Assembly (NCBI RefSeq): GCF_000980885.2
Contig: NZ_LBDA02000039.1
Span: 1-64,000, forward strand
Reading direction: 5' to 3'
From: Streptomyces malaysiense
GTDB taxonomy: Bacteria; Actinomycetota; Actinomycetes; Streptomycetales; Streptomycetaceae
DNA: 64,000 nt
The notes below the pieces were generated by a model. It searched no databases and was not told where the DNA came from. It saw only the letters and a list, made by a program, of their open reading frames with translations. Both the position numbers and the translations under genes were made by a program. Positions 49,945-57,249 of the stretch are shown in pieces (within the stretch, counting starts at the first letter, position 1; each line of letters begins with the position of its first letter).

Positions 49945-50213
49945 ACTGGCTGCTCGTGGTGGCCAAAGCCGTGGTCGGCGCCCCCGCGCGCTGTCTCACC
50001 GACCGCGCCGTCCAGTCCCGGCACGACTCGGTCTTCCTGTGGGGCACCTGTGTGGTGAACGTCGTCGGCAGCCTGATCCTCGGGCCGGTCACCGGCGCCG
50101 TCGCCACCGGGGCCGCGGGGGCCCGCACGCAACTCCTGCTCGGTACCGGTCTGTGCGGGGCGCTGACCACGTGCTCGGCCTTCGCCGGGTACCGGCTCGC
50201 CGGCACCGTGTAG
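49941..50213 (+). CDS. Short CrcB-like protein, C-terminally truncated
   Basis: The 90-aa product starts at GTG 49941 (GTGA overlap). It contains VVAKAVVGAPARCLTDRAVQ, WGTCVVNVVGSLILGPVTGA and LLLGTGLCGALTTCSAFAGY, recognisable as CrcB helices 1-3. The usual GGFTTFST motif is altered to GALTTCSA, and the protein stops eight residues later, before helix 4. Fluc channels work as dual-topology dimers, and two-gene heterodimers are known, but this copy lacks about 30 residues. It may be a decaying partner subunit. Confidence 0.75.
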   Translation: MNWLLVVAKAVVGAPARCLTDRAVQSRHDSVFLWGTCVVNVVGSLILGPVTGAVATGAAGARTQLLLGTGLCGALTTCSAFAGYRLAGTV

Positions 50214-50317
50214 AACCGGGCGCTCGGCGGCCCGCCGGGCGCGGCGAGTACTGTCCACCACGCTGTCGAACCACGCTGCCGAACACTGTCGACCTACTCT
50301 CCTCAGAACTGGATCCC

Positions 50318-51154
50318 ATGAGCGCCATCTCTGTCGGTCAGGCCGTCGTCCTCGGAGTCGTCGAGGGGGTGACCGAGTTCCTCCCCGTGTCCTCCACCGG
50401 CCACCTCAAGATCGCCGAGGGGCTCATGAGCATCCCCGTCGACGACAAGTCCGTCGTCGGGTTCTCCGCGGTCATCCAGGTCGGCGCCATCGCCGCCGTG
50501 CTCGTGTACTTCTTCAAGGACATCAAGCGGATCGTCTCCGCCTGGTTCCGCGGCCTGACCAACCGCGAGGAGCGCTACCACCACGACTACAAGTTCGCCT
50601 GGTGGGTGATCGCCGCGACCATCCCGATCGTCGTGGTGGGCCTTGCCGCGAAGCCGCTCATCGAAGGGCCGCTGGCCTCGCTGTGGGTGGTGGCCGGTTC
50701 GCTGATCGTCGGCTCCGGCGTGATGTGGTGCGCCGACCAGATGGGCCGCCACAAGCGCGGTGAGGACGACACGTCCTTCAAGGACGCGATGTGGGTGGGC
50801 TGCTCCCAGATCCTCGCCCTGCTCTTCCCCGGCTTCTCCCGCTCCGGCGCCACCATGTCCACCGCGCTCGTCCTGGACCTGGACCGCGTCGCCGCGACCC
50901 GCCTCTCCTTCTTCCTCGGCATCCCCGCGCTGACCGGCGCCGGCATCTACGAGCTGAAGGACGCCCTGGGCGCGGGCGTGGGCGCCGCCCCGCTGGCCGT
51001 CGGCACCGTCGTCTCCTTCGTCGTGGCCTACGCCTCGATCGCCTGGCTGCTGAAGTTCGTCGCCAAGCACTCCTTCAACGCCTTCGTGATCTACCGCGTC
51101 ATCATCGGCGTGGGCCTGCTGGGCCTGCTCGGCACCGGTGTGCTCAACGCCTGA
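50318..51154 (+). CDS. uppP: Undecaprenyl-diphosphatase (BacA/UppP)
   Basis: This 278-aa integral membrane phosphatase recycles undecaprenyl diphosphate for cell-wall synthesis. The two family motifs are clear: GVVEGVTEFLPVSSTGHLKI (E-x3-E-x-LPVSSTGH, residues about 14-33) and LALLFPGFSRSGATMSTAL (PGxSRSG, near 170). About eight membrane helices are visible. ATG 50318 has no strong ribosome site. It follows the crcB set by 105 bp with its own promoter likely, and a hairpin at 51176 ends it. Overexpression of this family gives bacitracin tolerance. Confidence 0.95.
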   Translation: MSAISVGQAVVLGVVEGVTEFLPVSSTGHLKIAEGLMSIPVDDKSVVGFSAVIQVGAIAAVLVYFFKDIKRIVSAWFRGLTNREERYHHDYKFAWWVIAATIPIVVVGLAAKPLIEGPLASLWVVAGSLIVGSGVMWCADQMGRHKRGEDDTSFKDAMWVGCSQILALLFPGFSRSGATMSTALVLDLDRVAATRLSFFLGIPALTGAGIYELKDALGAGVGAAPLAVGTVVSFVVAYASIAWLLKFVAKHSFNAFVIYRVIIGVGLLGLLGTGVLNA

Positions 51155-51175
51155 GCCGTGATCTCCCGGCCATCC

Positions 51176-51216
51176 CACGGGGTGCGGCGGCCCGAGCGCG
51201 GGCGCCGCACCCCGTG
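51176..51216. terminator. Hairpin terminator after uppP
   Basis: A 14-bp perfect stem (51176-51189 with 51203-51216) encloses a 13-base loop that can itself pair, 22 bp after the uppP stop. Confidence 0.75.
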
Positions 51217-51267
51217 CGCGTTCCGCGGTGCCCCGGGCGGTCCGGCCGCGGGTCCGACGCGGCCGTC

Positions 51268-51297
51268 TTGACAGAGCGGGCGGGCAGCGCGCAGGAT
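51268..51297 (+). promoter_or_regulatory. Leaderless promoter of the FadR-type regulator
   Basis: TTGACA (51268-51273), an 18-base spacer and CAGGAT (51292-51297) are followed six bases later by the GTG start at 51304. The spacing places the transcription start at the start codon. The AGGA here is therefore part of the -10 rather than a ribosome site. Confidence 0.65.
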
Positions 51298-51303
51298 CGG
51301 CCC

Positions 51304-52035
51304 GTGAACCTGTCAGACAGCCAGACAGGTGGTACCGGCCCGCGGCGCGTGAGCGCGATGGAAGCGGTCCTCGGCCACCTCCGCGGCGCCATCGAACGCG
51401 GCGACTACGCCATCGGCGACAAGCTGCCCTCCGAGGCCGAGCTGGGCCGCACCCTCGAGGTCTCCCGGCCCGTGCTGCGCGAGGCGCTGCGCGCGCTCCA
51501 GGCGATGGGCCTCACGGTCTCCCGGACCGGCAAGGGCACCTTCGTCGTCGCCGACGCCGTGGAGGACCCCACCTTCGGCGACTACGCGGCCAGCGACCTG
51601 ATGGAGGTCCGCCGGCACATCGAGATCCCGGTCGCCGGGTACGCGGCCCTGCGCCGCAGCCCCGACCACCTGGACCGGCTGGCCCACCTGCTGGACCGCA
51701 TGGAGCGGGAGACGGACACCATCGCGTGGGTCGCGATGGACACCCTCTTCCACCTCACCGTGGCCGAGGCCGCCCAGAACCCGGTCTTCCGCCGGGTCAT
51801 CGAGGAGATCCGCGACGCCCTGGCGCGCCAGTCCGCCTTCCTCAACGAGCTCGGCGGCCGCCGCGAGCAGTCCGACCGTGAGCACCGCGCCATCGTGGAG
51901 GCGCTCACCGACGGCTCCGAGCACGACGCCCTGGCGGCCATGAGCCACCACCTGGACCGCGTCGAACGCACCCTCACCGACATCGTGCGCCCCAGACGGC
52001 CGGACCCGGCCGCGCACGGCGCGCCCGAGGCATGA
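51304..52035 (+). CDS. FadR-type GntR family transcriptional regulator
   Basis: This 243-aa protein has an N-terminal winged HTH (LRGAIERGDYAIGDKLPSEA, ELGRTLEVSRPVLREALRAL, LTVSRTGKGTFV) and a C-terminal all-helical FCD domain (MEVRRHIEIPVAGYAALRRS, DTLFHLTVAEAAQNPVFRRV, DREHRAIVEALTDG). The aspartate and histidines that usually hold a metal (D/H-x3-H, H) are visible. GTG 51304 is fixed by a leaderless promoter; a palindrome at 51308-51330 lies just downstream of the start, fitting autorepression. It precedes asparaginase, aspartase and glutaminase genes on the same strand and probably controls them in response to an amino or organic acid. Confidence 0.92.
   Translation: MNLSDSQTGGTGPRRVSAMEAVLGHLRGAIERGDYAIGDKLPSEAELGRTLEVSRPVLREALRALQAMGLTVSRTGKGTFVVADAVEDPTFGDYAASDLMEVRRHIEIPVAGYAALRRSPDHLDRLAHLLDRMERETDTIAWVAMDTLFHLTVAEAAQNPVFRRVIEEIRDALARQSAFLNELGGRREQSDREHRAIVEALTDGSEHDALAAMSHHLDRVERTLTDIVRPRRPDPAAHGAPEA
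51308..51330. promoter_or_regulatory. ACCTGTC-N9-GACAGGT operator inside the 5' end of the regulator gene
   Basis: Perfect 7-bp arms with additional internal GACAG repeats, beginning four bases after the predicted transcription start. This is a roadblock or promoter-clearance position for autoregulation by the FadR-type protein. No second copy was noticed before the asparaginase gene. Confidence 0.6.
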
Positions 52036-52225
52036 GCGCCGCCCACCCCTGACCCCCCGGACACCCCGAGGCCGGCACCGGACGCACCACCGTGCCCCTT
52101 CGCCGCCGGCCGCCACGGCAACGGGCGCGGTCCGTACCGCCCGTGCCCGCCCGTGCGCCCCGCACCCCGCGCCCCCGACCGGCGCGCCGCCGCGTGACCC
52201 GCGGACCGGCCGCCCCGACTCCTTG

Positions 52226-53236
52226 ATGCAGGCAGAAATGGACATACACTTCCCCGCCGACGCGCCCGTCGTCCGCGCACCCGGCCACGCCCCGGTCGCC
52301 CACCTCGTCCGCGGCGGCGTGGTCGAGGGCATCCACTACGGCTCCGTCGTCGTCCTCGGCGCCGACGGCACCGTCCAGCACCGGATCGGCGACATCGAGG
52401 CCGCCTTCTACCCGCGTTCGGCCGTCAAACCCCTCCAGGCCGTCGCCATGGTGCGGGCCGGGCTGCCGCTGGACGGCGAACTGCTGTCCCTGGCCGCCGC
52501 GAGCCACTCCGGCGAGGAGCGCCACCTCGCCGGTACCCGGCGCATCCTCGAACTGGGCGGACTCGCCGAGGACGACCTGCGCAACGTCCCCGACATGCCC
52601 TTCGACCCCGCCGTCCGCGACACCTGGGTGCGCGCCGGACGGGCGCCCTCCCGGCTCGCGCAGAACTGCTCCGGCAAGCACGCGGCGATGCTGTGGACCG
52701 CGCGGCTCAACGACTGGTCCCTGCCGGACTACCTGGACCCCGCGCACCCCTTGCAGCGGGCGATCCGGGAGACCGTCGAGGACCTCACCGGGCAGCGGGT
52801 CGCACACGTCACCGTGGACGGCTGCGGCGCGCCCCTGTTCGCCGTCTCCCTGCACGGGCTCGCCCGCGCGCTGTCCCGGATCGCCTCGGCGGCGCCCGGC
52901 ACGGCGGAGGCGAAGGTCGCCGACGCGATGCGGGACCACGCGGAGATGGCGTCCGGCGCGAGCCGCGATGTCGCCGCGCTGATGCGGGCCGTGCCGGGGC
53001 TGCTCGCCAAGGACGGCTTCGAGGGCGTCCAGGTCGCCGCGCTGCCGGACGGGCGGGCGGTGGCCGTGAAGATAGCGGACGGGGCGGACCGCGCGCGCAT
53101 ACCGGTCGCGGCGCGGGCCCTTGAGCGGGCCGGGGTGGACCCGGCGCTGCTGACCGGCTTCGCGGGGCAGGCGCTCCTCGGCGGCGGGGTCCCGGTGGGG
53201 GCCGTGCGCGTGGTGGGCGAGCCCGATCCCGCCTGA
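52226..53236 (+). CDS. L-asparaginase, thermolabile (Rhizobium type II) family
   Basis: This protein of about 336 aa hydrolyses asparagine to aspartate and ammonia. Motifs of this distinct asparaginase family are present: AFYPRSAVKPLQAVAMV (S-x-x-K near residue 70), LAAASHSGEERHLAGTRRIL, LAQNCSGKHAAMLW (C-S-G-K-H) and VTVDGCGAPLFAVSLHGLAR (D-G-C-G-A-P). It is unrelated to the AnsA/AnsB fold. The start may be ATG 52226 or ATG 52238, and neither has a strong ribosome site. It feeds aspartate to the next gene, aspartate ammonia-lyase, 55 bp downstream. Confidence 0.93.
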   Translation: MQAEMDIHFPADAPVVRAPGHAPVAHLVRGGVVEGIHYGSVVVLGADGTVQHRIGDIEAAFYPRSAVKPLQAVAMVRAGLPLDGELLSLAAASHSGEERHLAGTRRILELGGLAEDDLRNVPDMPFDPAVRDTWVRAGRAPSRLAQNCSGKHAAMLWTARLNDWSLPDYLDPAHPLQRAIRETVEDLTGQRVAHVTVDGCGAPLFAVSLHGLARALSRIASAAPGTAEAKVADAMRDHAEMASGASRDVAALMRAVPGLLAKDGFEGVQVAALPDGRAVAVKIADGADRARIPVAARALERAGVDPALLTGFAGQALLGGGVPVGAVRVVGEPDPA

Positions 53237-53291
53237 GACCACCCCTCGCCGACGTTTCCCCTCCCGACGCCCAGAAAGCGGATCACCTCTC

Positions 53292-54698
53292 ATGACCACC
53301 ACCCGGCGCGAACACGACCTCCTCGGCGATCGGGACGTGCCCGCCGACGCCTACTGGGGCATCCACACCCTGCGGGCGACCGAGAACTTCCCCATCACCG
53401 GCATGCCGATCTCGGCGTACCCGCATCTGATCGACGCGCTGGCCGCCGTGAAGGAGGCCGCCGCGCTCGCCAACGAGGAACTCGGTCTGCTGGCACCGGA
53501 GAAGGCCCGCGCGATCGTCACCGCCTGCCGGGAGATCCGGCGGGGCGAGCTGCACGAGCAGTTCGTCGTGGACGTCATCCAGGGCGGGGCCGGCACCTCG
53601 ACCAACATGAACGCCAACGAGGTCGTGGCCAACCGGGCGCTGGAACTCCTCGGCCGCGCCAAGGGCGAGTACACGTACGTACACCCCAACGAGGACGTCA
53701 ACCTGAGCCAGTCGACCAATGACGTCTACCCGACCGCCGTCAAGATAGCGACGGTCTTCGCGGTCCGTGGACTGCTCAGGGCGATGGCGGTGCTCCAGGA
53801 CTCCTTCGCGGGCAAGTCCGTCCAGTTCCGCGACGTGCTCAAGATGGGCCGCACACAGCTGCAGGACGCGGTACCGATGACGCTCGGTCAGGAGTTCTCC
53901 GCGTTCGCCGTCATGATCGACGAGGACCGCAGCCGTCTCGCCGAGGCCGTCGAGCTGATCCACGAGATCAACCTGGGCGCCACGGCGATCGGTACCGGGA
54001 TCAACGCTCCGTCCGGATACGCCGAGGCGGCCCGCCGGCATCTGTCCGCGATCACCGGGCTGCCGCTGGTCACCGCCGCCAACCTGGTCGAGGCCACCCA
54101 GGACTGCGGCGCCTTCGTGCAGATGTCCGGTGTGCTCAAGCGGATCGCGGTCAAGCTCTCCAAGAGCTGCAACGACCTGCGGCTGCTGTCCTCCGGTCCG
54201 CGCGCCGGGCTCGGCGAGATCAACCTGCCGCCGGTGCAGGCCGGTTCGTCGATCATGCCGGGCAAGGTCAACCCGGTCATCCCCGAGGTGGTCAACCAGG
54301 TCGCCTTCGAGGTCATCGGCAACGACGTCGCCATCACCATGGCCGCCGAGGCCGGCCAGCTCCAGCTCAACGCCTTCGAACCGGTCATCCTGCACTCCCT
54401 GTCGGAGTCCGTCACCCACCTGGAGCGGGCTTGCCTGACGCTGGCCGAGCGCTGCGTCGACGGCATCACCGCCAACACCGAGCGGCTGCGCGCGAGCGTG
54501 GAGAACTCCATCGGACTGGTCACCGCGCTCAACCCGCACATCGGCTACACGGCGGCCACCGAGATCGCCAAGGAGGCCCTGGCCACCGGGCGCGGGGTCG
54601 CCGAACTGGTCCTGGAGAAGGGTCTGCTGCCCGCCGGGACGCTGGCTGGGCTGCTGCGCCCCGAGATCATCGCGGGCAGCGGGGCACCGGCCGCCTGA
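53292..54698 (+). CDS. aspA: Aspartate ammonia-lyase
   Basis: This 468-aa enzyme of the fumarase/aspartase superfamily converts aspartate to fumarate and ammonia. It contains GAGTSTNMNANEVVANRALE, HPNEDVNLSQSTNDVYPTAV, the catalytic-loop signature AGSSIMPGKVNPVIPEVVNQ (S-S-x-M-P-x-K-x-N, near residue 318) and GTGINAPSGYAEAARRH. The length matches E. coli AspA. Fumarase C is the main alternative, but the neighbours and the GTGINAP form favour aspartase. It lies 55 bp after asparaginase and 63 bp before glutaminase, in what looks like an amino-acid deamination operon. Confidence 0.93.
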   Translation: MTTTRREHDLLGDRDVPADAYWGIHTLRATENFPITGMPISAYPHLIDALAAVKEAAALANEELGLLAPEKARAIVTACREIRRGELHEQFVVDVIQGGAGTSTNMNANEVVANRALELLGRAKGEYTYVHPNEDVNLSQSTNDVYPTAVKIATVFAVRGLLRAMAVLQDSFAGKSVQFRDVLKMGRTQLQDAVPMTLGQEFSAFAVMIDEDRSRLAEAVELIHEINLGATAIGTGINAPSGYAEAARRHLSAITGLPLVTAANLVEATQDCGAFVQMSGVLKRIAVKLSKSCNDLRLLSSGPRAGLGEINLPPVQAGSSIMPGKVNPVIPEVVNQVAFEVIGNDVAITMAAEAGQLQLNAFEPVILHSLSESVTHLERACLTLAERCVDGITANTERLRASVENSIGLVTALNPHIGYTAATEIAKEALATGRGVAELVLEKGLLPAGTLAGLLRPEIIAGSGAPAA

Positions 54699-54761
54699 CC
54701 TGCGGTTACCAGGGATTCAGAAGCAGGGGCGAGTGGGCTCCGGGAACGGTACGGAGGCACA

Positions 54762-55700
54762 ATGGTGATCATGACAACGACGTCGTCCCCCACCTTCCTG
54801 CCGGTCCTGGAGCGCATAGCCGAGGAACTGGAACGCACGCCGGGCCGCGGCCGCGCCGCCGACTACATCCCGGCGCTGGCCGCGTGCGACCCCCGGACCT
54901 TCGGCATGGCCGTCGCCGAGCTGGACGGCACCGTGTACGGGGTGGGGGAGTGGCGGCAGCCGTTCTCCGCGCAGTCCATCACCAAGGTGTTCACCCTCGC
55001 CCTGGACCTGGCCCGCGAGGGCGACGAACTGTGGGAGCACGTCGGCCGCGAGCCCTCCGGCAACCCGTTCAACTCCCTGGTCCAGCTGGAGTACGAGAAC
55101 GGCATCCCGCGCAACCCCTTCATCAACGCGGGCGCGCTCGTGGTCACCGACCGCCTCCAGACCCGTACCGGGGACGCGGCCGGCGAACTGCTGGACTTCC
55201 TGCGCGCCGAGAGCGGAAACCTCGCGCTGGACTTCGACCAGGAGGTCGCCGCCTCCGAGACCGCGCACGGCGACCGCAACGCCGCGCTCGCCCATTTCAT
55301 GGCGTCCTACGGCAACATCGACAACGAGGTGCCGGCCCTGCTCGACCAGTACTTCCGGCAGTGCTCGATCGCCGCCTCCTGCGCCGACCTCGCCCTCGCC
55401 ACCGGCTTCCTCGCCCGGCACGGCATCCGCGCCGACGGCAGCCGGCTGCTCAGCCGCAGCCAGGCCAAGCAGGTCAACGCGGTGATGCTGACCTGCGGCA
55501 CGTACGACGCGGCGGGCGACTTCGCCTACCGGGTCGGCCTGCCCGGCAAGAGCGGCGTCGGCGGCGGCATCATCGCCGTCGTGCCGGGCCGCTGCACCCT
55601 GTGCGTCTGGAGCCCCGGCCTGGACGAACGCGGCAACTCCGTGGCCGGCGTGGCGGCCCTGGACCGCTTCACCACTCTGACCGGCCTGTCCGTCTTCTGA
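54762..55700 (+). CDS. glsA: Glutaminase A
   Basis: This 312-aa serine-dependent glutaminase converts glutamine to glutamate and ammonia. It contains VGEWRQPFSAQSITKVFTLA with the S-x-x-K catalytic pair (near residue 67), GREPSGNPFNSLVQLEYENG, IPRNPFINAGALVVTD and MLTCGTYDAAGDFAYRVGLP followed by GKSGVGGGI. ATG 54762 has ACGGAGG four bases upstream. It completes the three-enzyme ammonia-releasing set behind the FadR-type regulator. Confidence 0.95.
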   Translation: MVIMTTTSSPTFLPVLERIAEELERTPGRGRAADYIPALAACDPRTFGMAVAELDGTVYGVGEWRQPFSAQSITKVFTLALDLAREGDELWEHVGREPSGNPFNSLVQLEYENGIPRNPFINAGALVVTDRLQTRTGDAAGELLDFLRAESGNLALDFDQEVAASETAHGDRNAALAHFMASYGNIDNEVPALLDQYFRQCSIAASCADLALATGFLARHGIRADGSRLLSRSQAKQVNAVMLTCGTYDAAGDFAYRVGLPGKSGVGGGIIAVVPGRCTLCVWSPGLDERGNSVAGVAALDRFTTLTGLSVF

Positions 55701-55845
55701 GACGACCGGCCCCCTGAGCCGCCGGACGCCGGCCCGCCCCCCCGCCGAGCCCCCACCACGCCCCGGCCACGCCTCGGCCCCCGGACGGACGGGCCCTCGT
55801 CGTCCCGCGGACATCCGGCGTTGCCACGCTGAGCCGGTGTTGGCC

Positions 55846-57249
55846 ATGGCATTCCCCTTCGACCTGCGCCGCTGCCGGCTGCTCGGACTGGTCGGTACCG
55901 CCTTCCTCGCACTCGGCGGGGAGAGCGCCGGTGCCCTGCCGGTGGCGGAGCTGCCGGCGCCCGCCTCGGCCCGGGAGGCCACGGGGCTGGTCGCGGTGTA
56001 CTTCGGCGTCGTGCTGCTGATAGCCGCCTGGGTGCTCCTCGGCCGTCTGGTGCGCGGGCCGCGGCCGCCCGCGCCGCGCGCCCTGCTGCTCGTCCTGGCC
56101 GTCTGGGCCGCCCCGTTGCTGCTCGCCCCGCCGCTGTTCAGCCGCGACGTCTACAGCTACCTCGCGCAGGGCGCCATGGCCGAGGCGCACATGGACGTCT
56201 ACACCCAGGGCCCCGCGGCCCTCGGCGGTCCGCTCGCCGACCAGGTGGCCCCCATGTGGCAGCACACCGGGGCGCCGTACGGCCCCGCGTTCCTGGGCCT
56301 CGCCTCCGTGCTGTCCGGCCTCACCCGGGGCGAGCTGCCCGCGGGCCTGATCGGCATGCGCCTGCTCGCGCTCCTCGGGGTGGCCCTGATGGCGTTCGCG
56401 CTGCCCCGGCTCGCCCGGCACAGCGGTGCCGACCCGGCCGCCGCGCTCTGGCTCGGCGCCCTCAACCCGCTGGTGCTGCTGCATCTGGTCGCGGGTGCCC
56501 ACAACGACGCGCTGATGCTCGGACTGCTCGGGCTCGGCCTGGTCGCCGCCCGGCGCGGGCCCGTTCCGGGCGCCGTACTCGTCACCCTCGCCGCGCTGGT
56601 CAAGGCACCGGCCGCGCTCGGACTGCTCGCCGTGGTGGCGTTCCAGGTCCGCGCCGGGCGACGCCTCCTGCCAGCCGCCCTGACCACCGCGGCCGTATGC
56701 GCCGCGACCACGGTCGCCGCCACCGTGGCGGCCGGCACCGGCTACGGCTGGCTCGGCGCCCTCGGCACCCCGGTCTCCTCGCGGAACTGGGCGCTGACCA
56801 GCCTGCTCGGCCGGGCCACCGGCGCCCTGCTGGACCGCCTCGGCACCGGTCCGGCCCCGTCGGCCGTCTCCGGCTGGCATCTGCTCGGCCTGGTCGCCAC
56901 CGCCTTCGCGATCCTGTTCATATGGCTGCGGCCGCGCCTCGGACCGGTGTACGCGCTCGGCCTGAGCCTGCTCGCCCTCGCCGTGTTCGGCCCCGCGATC
57001 CGCCCCTGGTACGTCCTGTGGGGCCTGTTCCCGATCGCCGCCGCCGCGCCCAGCACCCCGGTGGGGCACCGGGCCGCCGCCCTCGCCGGGGTGCTCGCCC
57101 TCGCCGTCCTGCCCGGCGGCGGCCCCGCCGACGCGGGCGAGCTGGTGCTCGCCGTCTGCGGCGGGCTGCTCGGCGTGGTCGTCCTGTGGCAGGCACACCA
57201 GGCGGCCCAGGCGCCCGCCGTGTCCCCGGCCCCGGGGCGCGTCGCGTGA
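55846..57249 (+). CDS. MptB-like polyprenol-phosphomannose alpha-1,6-mannosyltransferase
   Basis: This membrane protein of about 467 aa has about twelve helices and belongs to the GT-C fold. After the first helices, the loop PLFSRDVYSYLAQGAMAEAH (near residue 95) carries the acidic D-V-Y-S-Y motif used for catalysis, and VAPMWQHTGAPYGPAFLGL follows. NPLVLLHLVAGAHNDALMLG is the MptB/A pattern. It would extend a mannan using polyprenol-phosphate-mannose. GTG 55837 is an alternative start. It overlaps the next glycosyltransferase by four bases (GTGA), so the two act together. Confidence 0.9.
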   Translation: MAFPFDLRRCRLLGLVGTAFLALGGESAGALPVAELPAPASAREATGLVAVYFGVVLLIAAWVLLGRLVRGPRPPAPRALLLVLAVWAAPLLLAPPLFSRDVYSYLAQGAMAEAHMDVYTQGPAALGGPLADQVAPMWQHTGAPYGPAFLGLASVLSGLTRGELPAGLIGMRLLALLGVALMAFALPRLARHSGADPAAALWLGALNPLVLLHLVAGAHNDALMLGLLGLGLVAARRGPVPGAVLVTLAALVKAPAALGLLAVVAFQVRAGRRLLPAALTTAAVCAATTVAATVAAGTGYGWLGALGTPVSSRNWALTSLLGRATGALLDRLGTGPAPSAVSGWHLLGLVATAFAILFIWLRPRLGPVYALGLSLLALAVFGPAIRPWYVLWGLFPIAAAAPSTPVGHRAAALAGVLALAVLPGGGPADAGELVLAVCGGLLGVVVLWQAHQAAQAPAVSPAPGRVA

